A DNA stretch of 64,000 nucleotides from Haliscomenobacter hydrossis DSM 1100. GTDB lineage: Bacteria > Bacteroidota > Bacteroidia > Chitinophagales > Saprospiraceae. The notes beneath the pieces are model-generated. The model was not told the origin of the DNA and made no database searches. It worked only from the letters and a program-made list of their open reading frames with translations. Positions 9,984-18,310 of this stretch are shown here, in pieces. Made by a program: the position numbers and the translations under genes. The stretch lies in contig NC_015510.1 in assembly GCF_000212735.1 (NCBI RefSeq), positions 1,798,001 through 1,862,000 on the forward strand. The letters are read 5' to 3'. The stretch's first letter is position 1, and each line of letters begins with the position of its first letter.

Positions 9984-12320
9984 ATGATCATGCAAGGGAA
10001 TTTCCTGAAAAAAAGCTGGCTTTGGCTGGCGGGGTTGGGTGCTATTGGCAGTATTTTATTGCTCTCTGAATGCGCCAAAGGGCCAGATGCGCTGGGCACT
10101 GCCCTACCCGATGTTGTTGATTTCAATTTCCACGTCAAGCCCATTCTTTCCGACCGCTGCTTCAAGTGTCATGGGCCAGATGCCCAAAAGCGGGAAGCCG
10201 ATCTGCGTCTCGATACCAAAGAAGGGCTTTTTCAGGCTTTGGAAAAACACAAAGACCAGTTCGTAATTGTACCGGGAAAGCCCGAAAGCAGCGAAATGTG
10301 GCGGCGTTTGATCCACGAAGATCCTGATCAATTGATGCCCCCGCCCAACAGCAACCTCAGTTTGAATGAAACCGAAAAGACCATCATTCGTCGCTGGATT
10401 GCCCAAGGGGCCAAATACCAAAAGCACTGGGCTTTTCTTGCTCCGCAAAAAGCGCCGCTGCCCAAAGTCAAGCGCAAAGGTTGGAACGATAGTCCGATCG
10501 ACCGCTGGGTACTGACCAAAATGAAGGATGTCAACCTCGAACCCAACGAACGGGAAGAATGGCCGCGCCTCATCCGCCGGGTTTGCCTGGATTTGACGGG
10601 CTTGCCCCCCACGGAGGCCGTCATGCAAAAATTCAAGGATGACGATTCTCCGGCCAATTACCGCCGATTGGTCGATTACCTGCTCAAACAGCCCTCTTTT
10701 GGGGAAAGGATGGCGGCTCACTGGCTCGATGTATCGCGATATGCCGATTCACACGGGTATCAGGACGACGGGCCCCGCACAATGTGGCCCTGGCGCGATT
10801 GGGTCATCCATGCTTTCAACACCAATATGCCTTACAACCGCTTTGTCAGTTGGCAATTGGCTGGCGATATGTTGCCCAATCCCACCAAAGAAATGCTACT
10901 GGCTACAGGTTTCAACCGCAACCACAAAATCACCCAGGAAGGTGGGGTCATTGAGGAGGAATACCGCATTGAATACGTGACCGACCGCACCAATACCTTT
11001 AGCAAAGCCTTTATGGGCCTGACCATGGAGTGCTCCAAGTGCCACGATCATAAGTACGACCCCATCACCCAAAAGGAGTATTACGAGCTGTTTTCCTTTT
11101 TCAACAGTGTACCTGAAGAAGGGCTATACGGAGATATTTCGCTCGTATCGCTGGCCGATCCGCCCCGAATGTACATCTCCAATGCCACCGTGCGCGATAC
11201 CTTGCCGTTCATCAACAAAAAACCAACAGATACGGCGGTCGTGATGATCATGCAGGAAATGCCCAAACCGCGTACCACCTATATCCTCAAACGGGGGCAA
11301 TACGATTTGCACGCCGATTCGGTCCAAAGAGGCACCCCACGTTCCGTTTTGGCTTTTGATAAAAAATTCTCCCCGAACCGGGTCGGGCTGGCCGATTGGT
11401 TGTTCAGCCCCAAGCACCCCCTCACCGCCCGGGTATTCGTCAATCGAATGTGGATGGAGTTTTTTGGGACGGGGATTGTCAAGTCTTCCGAAGATTTTGG
11501 CAACCAGGGTGAGTTGCCTACCCATCCCGAGTTACTAGACTGGATGGCCGTTGATTTCCGGGAACACAACTGGGATGTCAAACGCCTGATTCGCGAAATC
11601 GTCTTGTCGGAAACCTATCAACAATCAAACGACATCAGCAAACGCAAACAAGAGGTAGACCCTGAAAACCGCTACCTGGCCCGCGGGCCACGCATCAGGA
11701 TGAGCGCCGAGATGATTCGCGACAACTGGTTGGCTACCTCTGGTTTGCTCAATTCCGAGGTAGGCGGCCCCAGTGTAAAACCCTACCAACCCGAAGGCCT
11801 GTGGGAAGATACCAATCCTGGCCGGGGGCCTTTGATGTTTTACAAGCAAGACAAGCGGGAAAAACTGTACCGCCGAAGTCTGTATACCTTCTGGAAACGC
11901 ACCGCTCCCCCACCCTTCATGCTGACTTTTGACGCACCGATGCGCGACTATTGTGTACCCAAACGGACCAGTACCAACACGCCGCTGCAAGCCCTCAACA
12001 TGCTGAATGACCCACAAATGCTGGAATCAGCTCGTTGGTTGGCCGCGGCTTTGCTCAAAAAAACCGGTGGTGGCGAACCCGCAGTGCGCCGGGCTTTTGA
12101 ACGCATCCTGACCCGCAGCCCGGAGACTAAAGAGCTCAAACAACTACTCAGCTATTTCCAGGAACGGCGCAAGGAACTGCAAAAAGACGCCGCACGGGCT
12201 GAAAGAATGCTCCTGGTAGGTGAGGTTGCCCAAGCCAAAGGGGTAAACCCCAGCGATTGTGCAGCGCTCAGCGAAGTGGTACAAATTATTTACAACATGG
12301 ATGAAACCATCACCAAGTAA
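9984..12320 (+). CDS. PSCyt1-DUF1549-DUF1553 c-type cytochrome domain protein
   Basis: The protein has 778 residues from the ATG at 9984 (an ATG at 9990 is equally possible); both open a hydrophobic export signal (WLWLAGLGAIGSILLL) followed by SECAKG, a possible but non-standard lipobox. A planctomycete-type cytochrome c domain carries CFKCH at about residues 59-63. DUF1549 follows with a second haem-like motif, CSKCH, in LTMECSKCHDHKYDP. DUF1553 fills the C-terminal half (PLTARVFVNRMWMEFFG and LNMLNDPQ). The family is exported; its reaction is unknown. The next gene, DUF1501, begins 11 bases later, the usual partner order. It is shorter than many relatives because no concanavalin-like domain lies between the two DUFs. 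Confidence 0.9.
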   Translation: MIMQGNFLKKSWLWLAGLGAIGSILLLSECAKGPDALGTALPDVVDFNFHVKPILSDRCFKCHGPDAQKREADLRLDTKEGLFQALEKHKDQFVIVPGKPESSEMWRRLIHEDPDQLMPPPNSNLSLNETEKTIIRRWIAQGAKYQKHWAFLAPQKAPLPKVKRKGWNDSPIDRWVLTKMKDVNLEPNEREEWPRLIRRVCLDLTGLPPTEAVMQKFKDDDSPANYRRLVDYLLKQPSFGERMAAHWLDVSRYADSHGYQDDGPRTMWPWRDWVIHAFNTNMPYNRFVSWQLAGDMLPNPTKEMLLATGFNRNHKITQEGGVIEEEYRIEYVTDRTNTFSKAFMGLTMECSKCHDHKYDPITQKEYYELFSFFNSVPEEGLYGDISLVSLADPPRMYISNATVRDTLPFINKKPTDTAVVMIMQEMPKPRTTYILKRGQYDLHADSVQRGTPRSVLAFDKKFSPNRVGLADWLFSPKHPLTARVFVNRMWMEFFGTGIVKSSEDFGNQGELPTHPELLDWMAVDFREHNWDVKRLIREIVLSETYQQSNDISKRKQEVDPENRYLARGPRIRMSAEMIRDNWLATSGLLNSEVGGPSVKPYQPEGLWEDTNPGRGPLMFYKQDKREKLYRRSLYTFWKRTAPPPFMLTFDAPMRDYCVPKRTSTNTPLQALNMLNDPQMLESARWLAAALLKKTGGGEPAVRRAFERILTRSPETKELKQLLSYFQERRKELQKDAARAERMLLVGEVAQAKGVNPSDCAALSEVVQIIYNMDETITK

Positions 12321-12331
12321 TCCAACCCATC

Positions 12332-13786
12332 ATGCAAAAGGAAATTCTCGAATCAAAACTCAATATCAACCGCCGGGCTTTCTTTTCCAAAATGAGCATC
12401 GGTATCGGTTCACTGGCGCTGGGGTCACTGCTGATTCCCGACTTGTTCAAAGGCGATGAAGACGATGTTGCCGCGATGATCCCCGGCCTCTCGCATTTTG
12501 CGCCCAAGGCCAAACGGATCATTTATTTGTTCCAGTCTGGTGCGCCCTCCCAGCTCGAAACTTTTGATTACAAGCCCAATCTCCGCGCGATGTTTGGGCA
12601 GGAGCTTCCTCCATCCATCCGCCAAGGCCAGCGCCTGACGGGGATGACCAGCGGACAGACCTCTTTTCCCCTGGCGCCATCGGCCATTAACTTCAAACAA
12701 TACGGGCAAAACGGCACCTGGATCAGCGACTTTTTTCCCCACATCGGAAAAATCGCCGACGACATTTGTGTGATCCGTACGCTCAATACCGAAGCCATCA
12801 ACCACGACCCGGCGATCACTTTTTTCCAAACGGGCAATCAACAATCCGGTCGCCCCAGCATGGGTGCCTGGATGAGTTATGGCCTGGGCAGTGAAAACGA
12901 AAACCTGCCCGCTTTCATGGTACTCACCAGTCGGGGCAAAGGCAATAGCCAGGGTTTGTACGCCCACTTGTGGGGCAGTGGCTTTTTGGACTCTGTGCAC
13001 CAGGGCGTCATGCTGCGCGGGGGCAAAGATCCCGTGTTGTACCTCAAAGACCCCGAAGGCATGAGCCAGTTGGAACGTCGGCGCATGCTGGATCAAATTG
13101 CCGAGTTGAACCAAAATAGCTACGATAAAATTGGCGATCCTGAAACCATGGCCCGCATCCAGCAGTACGAAATGGCGTATCGCATGCAAACCTCGGTGCC
13201 CGAGCTGATGGACTTGAAGGATGAATCGGACTATACCGTAAAACTTTATGGTCCCGATTGTTTGGTGCCGGGCACTTACGCTTCCAATTGCTTGATGGCG
13301 CGCCGATTGGCCGAGCGCGGCGTACGTTTTATCCAACTCTACCACCAGGGCTGGGATCAGCACGGCAACTTGCCCAATGAAATGGGTGGCCAGGCCAAAG
13401 ACGTGGACCAGGCTTCGGCGGCATTGGTCACCGACCTGAAACAACGCGGACTGCTGGAAGATACCCTCGTGATCTGGGGTGGCGAGTTTGGGCGTACCGT
13501 CTACTGTCAGGGCAACTTCCAGGCCGACAATTATGGGCGCGACCACCACCCGCGTTGCTTCAGCATCTGGATGGCGGGAGGTGGAATCAAGCCGGGCATT
13601 ACTTACGGCGAAACCGACGACTTCAGCTACAACATCGTGCGCGATCCGGTACACATTCACGATTTCCAGGCCACCATCATGAATTTGATGGGCATTGATC
13701 ACGAAAAACTGATTTTCAAACACCAGGGTCGTCGTTACCGCCTTACGGATGTGAGCGGCAAGTTGGTGCCTGGAATCATAGCTTAG
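12332..13786 (+). CDS. DUF1501 family exported protein
   Basis: This 484-residue protein belongs to the DUF1501 family, an alkaline-phosphatase/sulfatase-fold group encoded beside DUF1549/DUF1553 proteins in Planctomycetes and some Bacteroidota. The N-terminus has a twin-arginine-like export signal (NRRAFFSKMSIGIGSLALG). Family landmarks include the segment around YLFQSGAPSQLETFDYKP, the stretch HQGWDQHGNLP and the late segment IWGGEFGRTVYCQG followed by GRDHHP. It is translated 11 bases after the DUF1549/1553 gene, so both should be co-expressed. The substrate and reaction are not known for the family. Confidence 0.9.
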   Translation: MQKEILESKLNINRRAFFSKMSIGIGSLALGSLLIPDLFKGDEDDVAAMIPGLSHFAPKAKRIIYLFQSGAPSQLETFDYKPNLRAMFGQELPPSIRQGQRLTGMTSGQTSFPLAPSAINFKQYGQNGTWISDFFPHIGKIADDICVIRTLNTEAINHDPAITFFQTGNQQSGRPSMGAWMSYGLGSENENLPAFMVLTSRGKGNSQGLYAHLWGSGFLDSVHQGVMLRGGKDPVLYLKDPEGMSQLERRRMLDQIAELNQNSYDKIGDPETMARIQQYEMAYRMQTSVPELMDLKDESDYTVKLYGPDCLVPGTYASNCLMARRLAERGVRFIQLYHQGWDQHGNLPNEMGGQAKDVDQASAALVTDLKQRGLLEDTLVIWGGEFGRTVYCQGNFQADNYGRDHHPRCFSIWMAGGGIKPGITYGETDDFSYNIVRDPVHIHDFQATIMNLMGIDHEKLIFKHQGRRYRLTDVSGKLVPGIIA

Positions 13787-13799
13787 ATATTGGAAAATC

Positions 13800-14036
13800 A
13801 AAGCGACATTAATGGGAACGCGGATGACGCGGATTGAGCGGATTAACGCGGATTTTGTTTTGCCTGCGGCAAAATTTTCGCCACTAAGGTAGGAAGAGAC
13901 TAAGCACTGCGAACCAAAATGGCTCCTTGGGGCTTTGTGTCTTCGTGCCAATTATTACATCATCACGCCGAAGGCGTGAAAAACCCGCGTTAATCCGCTC
14001 AATCCGCGTCATCCGCGCTCCTATTAATGTCGCTTT
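13800..14036. repeat. Modular palindrome (GCGGATGACGCGGATT word type)
   Basis: Left arm 13800-13861 and right arm 13978-14036 are long inverted repeats composed of the word GCGGAT with small insertions (GCGGATGAC, GCGGATTGA, GCGGATTAAC). The outer ends are AAAGCGACA (13800-13808) and its complement TGTCGCTTT (14028-14036). The 116-base centre holds GCCTGCGGC at 13862-13870 and a CGCCGAAGGCG mini-palindrome near 13969. It fills the gap between the DUF1501 and membrane-cytochrome genes. Confidence 0.88.
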
Positions 14037-14075
14037 AGGAAATATCCGCCGCATGCGGAAAAACAGACATCGATA

Positions 14076-16226
14076 ATGAAAAATCGTTTTGCCACCATAC
14101 TCGAAAACCTGCGTTTATTCCTGAGTATTCTACTCGTATTTTTGCTGGTTTTTGAAAAATACATACACCTGCCCGCTATTTTGGCGGTGTTGGGACGCAT
14201 GCACCCGCTGATCTTGCATTTCCCCATTACCCTGGCCGCAGTGGGCGGATTGGGCTTGTTGATTCCAGCCAAATATGAATTGGCCAACTGGGCGCGACGG
14301 ATGGAGTTCTGGTCCATCACGGCCTCCATCACTGCATTGACGGCCTTGTTTGGTCTGTTCCTCTCCAGGGAAGGTGGGTACGATGAAGCTACACTGAATT
14401 GGCACAAATACTCTGCCGCTGCATTGACCCTGGGCGCTGGTTATCTGGCCTGGCGCTTTGGTCGGAAGTTTTCATCGCGTTGGGATTTGGCATTGGGGAT
14501 GGGAACACTGATTTTGACCCTCATTTGTGGGCATCAGGGGGGGGTACTTACCCACGGCAGCAATTTTCTGCTCGAACCCATTCGCCCCAGCGTGGCCGCC
14601 ACCCCTGTCGTGGTGGATGTGCAGCAAGCCGAAATGTTTCGGGATGCCGTGCGGCCAATCCTCGAAAAGAAGTGTTTTGCTTGCCACAATCCCAACAAAA
14701 CCAAAGGTGAGTTGCTCATGACCACTTTGGAAGGCATCAAAAAAGGAGGGGAAAATGGAGCGATTTTTACCCCTTTCCGTCCTGATTCGAGTCAGATGAT
14801 CCAAATGGCCCTGTTGCCGGAAGCCGACGATCGACATATGCCTCCGCAAGGCAAGCCACAATTGACTCCTGATGAGCTCAAAGTGTTGCATTTTTGGATC
14901 AAAAAAGGGGCCGATTTCGGCGCAAAAGTGAGTGCATTTTTGCCCAACGACACCTTGGATGCCTGGGTAAAATCGATTCCCACCGCAGCAGCGGCGCTGC
15001 CCAAAATTTCCGCCGCTTCACCGAAAACAATCGAGGGGTTGAAAAGCAATTTTTGCAACATCCGCCCGATTGCGCAGGGCAGTCCTTATTTGGAAGTTGT
15101 CGTATTCAATCACCAGGATTACCAGGCGGAGGTGTTTAAAAAATTGCAAAAAATCAGCAAAAACATCTATCGCCTGGAGGCTTCTGGCGCACCTGTGACG
15201 GATAAGGAGTTGAAAAACATTACTGGTCTCGCCAATCTGCGGGAACTGGGGTTGGGCAAAACCAAAATCACGGGTAAAAACCTGGCTCAATTGCGCGAGC
15301 TTAAACACCTCCAAATCCTCAAACTGCACGGCAACCAACTCAAAGTCAAGGACATTGAGCCGCTGCTGGGTTTATCCAGTTTACATTCCCTGTACCTCTG
15401 GGGCAACCCCATGCAAGAAAAAGATTTGCAAAAGCTGCGCAAAAAAGCGGGCAAGATGCAATTGGACATCGGTACACCACCCGATACCGCCGTATTGCAA
15501 CTCAACAAACCCGTGGCGGAAAAACCCCTGGCTTATTTTCAAAACAGCACACAACTCGTGTTGACTCATCCCATGCGAGGCGTGAAAATAGTTTACACCA
15601 CCGATGGCCGAAATCCAGACGGAAAAGCGGGCATTGGGAAGATGTATACCCAACCCATTGTGGTGAAAACGGATCAAAAAATCAAATACCACGCCGAGTT
15701 GGACGGATGGCATGCCAGTGTACTGGATTCTCTGGAGTTCAAAAAAGCCCGCTTTGTTCCTGATAAATTTAGCCTCAAAATACCCGCCAATCCAAAGTTT
15801 TTAGGCGGTGGCGACTCCGTGATTTTCAACCTGACCAAAGGTGCCCCCAACCACACCGTCAACGATGGCTGGTTAGGTTTTGAACGAGCTGAACATTTGG
15901 ATGTAGAGTGTTTTTTCAAAAACCCGGCAGAGGTAAAAAAAGTGAGTATCGGCACCCTGTTGGTAGACAACGCTTACATCGTCCCTCCGGCCAGTTTAGA
16001 GGTTTGGGCGGGTAACACCCCTGGTCAATGGGAAAAAATTGGCACCCAAAGTTTCCCGGTTCCCGATGGACCCCAATACGGCAATCGATTTTACCACTGC
16101 GAAGTAAAACCGGGCAAATATGCTTACCTGAAAATTGTGGCCAGACCCATTCCAAAACTCCCCACCTGGCACCGCGGCAAAGGGGAACCCGGCTGGTTGT
16201 TTGTGGATGAAGTGTTGATCAATTGA
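14076..16226 (+). CDS. Membrane-anchored PSCyt1 cytochrome with LRR, beta-hexosaminidase-like and discoidin-like domains
   Basis: This 716-residue protein begins with four predicted membrane segments between residues 13 and 155 (a DUF2231-like block, RMHPLILHFPITLAAVGG). A planctomycete cytochrome c domain follows with C200-F-A-C203-H204. Leucine-rich repeats occupy about 380-460 (LRELGLGKTKITGKNLAQL). A chitobiase/hexosaminidase C-terminal-type domain includes VYTTDGRNPDGKAGIGKMY, and a jelly-roll domain ends the protein. The order membrane block-cytochrome-LRR is common in the PSCyt gene sets, so it is probably the membrane anchor or electron-transfer partner of the two genes upstream. The large palindrome separates it from them, but all three share a strand. 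Confidence 0.85.
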   Translation: MKNRFATILENLRLFLSILLVFLLVFEKYIHLPAILAVLGRMHPLILHFPITLAAVGGLGLLIPAKYELANWARRMEFWSITASITALTALFGLFLSREGGYDEATLNWHKYSAAALTLGAGYLAWRFGRKFSSRWDLALGMGTLILTLICGHQGGVLTHGSNFLLEPIRPSVAATPVVVDVQQAEMFRDAVRPILEKKCFACHNPNKTKGELLMTTLEGIKKGGENGAIFTPFRPDSSQMIQMALLPEADDRHMPPQGKPQLTPDELKVLHFWIKKGADFGAKVSAFLPNDTLDAWVKSIPTAAAALPKISAASPKTIEGLKSNFCNIRPIAQGSPYLEVVVFNHQDYQAEVFKKLQKISKNIYRLEASGAPVTDKELKNITGLANLRELGLGKTKITGKNLAQLRELKHLQILKLHGNQLKVKDIEPLLGLSSLHSLYLWGNPMQEKDLQKLRKKAGKMQLDIGTPPDTAVLQLNKPVAEKPLAYFQNSTQLVLTHPMRGVKIVYTTDGRNPDGKAGIGKMYTQPIVVKTDQKIKYHAELDGWHASVLDSLEFKKARFVPDKFSLKIPANPKFLGGGDSVIFNLTKGAPNHTVNDGWLGFERAEHLDVECFFKNPAEVKKVSIGTLLVDNAYIVPPASLEVWAGNTPGQWEKIGTQSFPVPDGPQYGNRFYHCEVKPGKYAYLKIVARPIPKLPTWHRGKGEPGWLFVDEVLIN

Positions 16227-16320
16227 GGGTTTGGGGGTTCGAGGGTTTGGGGGTTCGAGGGTTTGGGGGTTCGAGGGTTCGAGGGTTCGAGGGTTCGAGG
16301 GTTCGGGGGTTCGGGGGGTT
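16227..16320 (+). repeat. G-rich tandem repeat (16-nt then 8-nt units)
   Basis: Three units of GGGTTTGGGGGTTCGA are followed by about four units of GGGTTCGA and degenerate copies. It starts directly after the stop codon of the membrane-cytochrome gene. Runs of three to six G at short spacing on the plus strand fit a possible G-quadruplex; it may also help end transcription. Confidence 0.9.
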
Positions 16321-16424
16321 AATCTGTCGCCATCCGAACGTATTGAACACAAACTAGCCATTCTGTGTTCTTTCTGCAAACCAATCGCTTGCACTTAAGC
16401 GTATATTGTAGAAAATAAAGACAC

Positions 16425-16970
16425 ATGATCCGATTGAGTTTTTTGTTTTTCATCATTAGCATCAGTGTAGCCAGTTGCCAAAACAAACCTGCTGCGCCCA
16501 AAGCTGATGCAAAACTTGTAAGCATGCACAACCACAATCCCTATTACTCACGCACCGATACCACCCATTTGAACGTATCCGATGCTGAGTGGAAAAAAGT
16601 ATTGTCTGAAGACGTATACATGATCGCCCGGAAAAAAGGTACCGAGCGTGCCTTTACAGGCAAATATTGGGATTTTGAAGGGCTTGGCACTTATTATTGT
16701 GCAGCTTGTGGCAATGCCTTGTTTCGTTCAGATTCAAAATTTGCCAGTTCCTGCGGCTGGCCAAGCTTTTACGAAGCATTGCGCCCCAATAGTGTCAAGT
16801 ATGAAAATGATACTTCTTACGGCATGATCCGCACCGAAGTACTTTGTGGGCGTTGCGATGGCCACCTTGGGCACATTTTCGACGATGGCCCCGAGCCTAC
16901 CGGAAAAAGATTTTGTATGAACTCGATTGTTCTGGATTTTGAACCCGATTCGGGAAAAAAATCCAAGTAA
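16425..16970 (+). CDS. msrB: Peptide-methionine (R)-S-oxide reductase, lipoprotein form
   Basis: This 181-residue enzyme reduces methionine-R-sulfoxide in proteins. A lipoprotein signal has the acylated Cys at residue 18 (SVASCQNK), so it acts outside the cytoplasm. The SelR domain spans about 55-175. Zinc-binding pairs are C92/C95 (CAACG) and C141/C144 (CGRC). The catalytic cysteine is C164 in RFCMNS, and C110 in SSCGWPSF is a candidate resolving residue. No msrA is nearby. A hairpin terminator follows. Confidence 0.95.
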   Translation: MIRLSFLFFIISISVASCQNKPAAPKADAKLVSMHNHNPYYSRTDTTHLNVSDAEWKKVLSEDVYMIARKKGTERAFTGKYWDFEGLGTYYCAACGNALFRSDSKFASSCGWPSFYEALRPNSVKYENDTSYGMIRTEVLCGRCDGHLGHIFDDGPEPTGKRFCMNSIVLDFEPDSGKKSK

Positions 16971-16995
16971 TATTGCACCGATTTTATCGTTTCTG

Positions 16996-17025
16996 AAGGG
17001 TTAAAGCACAATTGCTTTAACCCTT
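16996..17025 (+). terminator. Terminator hairpin after msrB
   Basis: A perfect 13-bp inverted repeat (AAGGGTTAAAGCA / TGCTTTAACCCTT) with a 4-base loop lies 25 bases after the msrB stop and before the next gene. Confidence 0.75.
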
Positions 17026-17061
17026 TAGCATTTCCCATTCTCCCCAATGATTAGTCCTGTT

Positions 17062-18126
17062 ATGAAAAAATGTTTGTTGCAGTTGGTGCTGCTACTCTCG
17101 CTGATCCATACTGTGCAAGCCCAGGAAAAAGTGGACAGCAACAAGGTCAAAGTATTTGCGCTACCCCTCTTTTTTTATTCTCCGGATACCCGTTTTGGCA
17201 TCGGAGCAGGGGGGATAACCACCTTTCGCACGCCAGTTTCCACGCAGCCATCCAGTGTTACGTTTAGTTTCGCATACACCCAACGCAAGCAAATTCTGGC
17301 CTGGTTCCCTTATCAGGTTTATTTTGGCCGGGGGAAATACCTGAGCTATGGCGAATTGGGGTGGTACAAATACGTGTACCAGTTTTTCGGCATCGGCAAT
17401 GAGTACGACAATGAGTACCTGGAAAAATACACGGCTCAATATCCACGCCTTCGGGCCACTTTTTTGCGCAACTTGAATCATGGAAATGCAGTAGGCATTC
17501 GCCTGGCCATGGACAATTTTAAAATCACTCAATACGATTCTTCGGGCCTTTTGCTCAAAAAAAACATTACCGGTTGGCAAGGTGGTCGTTCTTTTGGCGC
17601 GGGATTGGTGTGGTGGAAAGATTCCCGCGACAACCGTTTTTATCCCGGAAGAGGCTCGTTTATTGAAAGCTCCTGGTACTTCGAAAACAAGTTCACTGGC
17701 TCTGATTTCGAATTTTCCCGCCTCAATCTAGAATTGGCCAAATTTTTTACGCTAGGTAAAAAAACGATCCTGGCACTGGAAGGCACGGCGGTAGTCACCA
17801 TGGGTAATGCCCCCTTTTTCAATATGGCCCAATTGGGTGGAACCCGGCGTTTACGAGGATATTTTGAAGGAAAATTCCGGGATAAACATTTACTTCTGGC
17901 TCAGGCGGAACTACGGCAGGAAGGTTTTGGTCGTTTTGGTGGCGTGGCATTTGCAGGCATGGGAACCGTATTTGGCAGCGCTGGCGAATCGCTCGAATGG
18001 CGTCCTAACGGAGGCATCGGGCTACGCTATCAATTGGACAAAAAACAAAAACTCAACATCCGGGCAGATTATGGATTCGGGGTAAAAAGCCAGGGCTTTT
18101 ATTTGACGTTTGGGGAGGCGTTCTGA
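17062..18126 (+). CDS. BamA/TamA-family outer membrane beta-barrel (surface antigen D15-like)
   Basis: The ATG at 17062 opens a signal peptide (MKKCLLQLVLLLSLIHTVQA); the ATG at 17047 only adds five residues. The 354-residue product is short for the Omp85 superfamily and lacks POTRA domains: the barrel starts almost at once (FALPLFFYSPDTRFGIGAGG). The C-terminal half has the D15-type segments LGGTRRLRGYFEGKFRD, with the RGY-like motif, and LRYQLDKKQKLNIRADYGFG. It ends in a beta-strand with a terminal aromatic residue. Without POTRA domains it is unlikely to be the main assembly factor and could be a small porin-like relative. It stands alone between msrB and a convergent ABC transporter. Confidence 0.8.
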   Translation: MKKCLLQLVLLLSLIHTVQAQEKVDSNKVKVFALPLFFYSPDTRFGIGAGGITTFRTPVSTQPSSVTFSFAYTQRKQILAWFPYQVYFGRGKYLSYGELGWYKYVYQFFGIGNEYDNEYLEKYTAQYPRLRATFLRNLNHGNAVGIRLAMDNFKITQYDSSGLLLKKNITGWQGGRSFGAGLVWWKDSRDNRFYPGRGSFIESSWYFENKFTGSDFEFSRLNLELAKFFTLGKKTILALEGTAVVTMGNAPFFNMAQLGGTRRLRGYFEGKFRDKHLLLAQAELRQEGFGRFGGVAFAGMGTVFGSAGESLEWRPNGGIGLRYQLDKKQKLNIRADYGFGVKSQGFYLTFGEAF

Positions 18127-18172
18127 TTACGGGGAGTTGTCTCACAATGATCATTCGTAAAAGTTTAGCACC

Positions 18173-18300
18173 CCGCCTGCGGCGGTAAATGATACCGATA
18201 ATTTCACCACGGATTCCACGGATTTTCACAGATTTTTTGACATATCTATAAAATTTGACTTCACAAGAAAATAATCTGTGAAAATCTGTGGTGAAAAAAT
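18173..18300. repeat. Modular palindrome (CACGGATT/CACAGATT word type)
   Basis: Left arm 18201-18238 (ATTTCACCACGGATT then CCACGGATTTTCACAGATT) pairs with right arm 18272-18300 (AATCTGTGAAAATCTGTGG then TGAAAAA) across a 33-base loop. A CCGCCTGCGGCGG mini-palindrome lies beside it at 18173-18185. The element separates two convergent genes and may end both transcripts. Confidence 0.8.
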
Positions 18301-18310
18301 TGGGGATATC

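Noticed and set aside
12425-13951. 508-codon open frame antisense to the DUF1501 gene
   Set aside because: It has no recognisable domain and mirrors the sense gene; the sense strand has clear family motifs and an export signal.
16226-16394. Pro/Asn/Glu-rich antisense peptide at the G-rich repeat
   Set aside because: It is the translation of a DNA tandem repeat in the non-coding strand, without a start context or homologous features.
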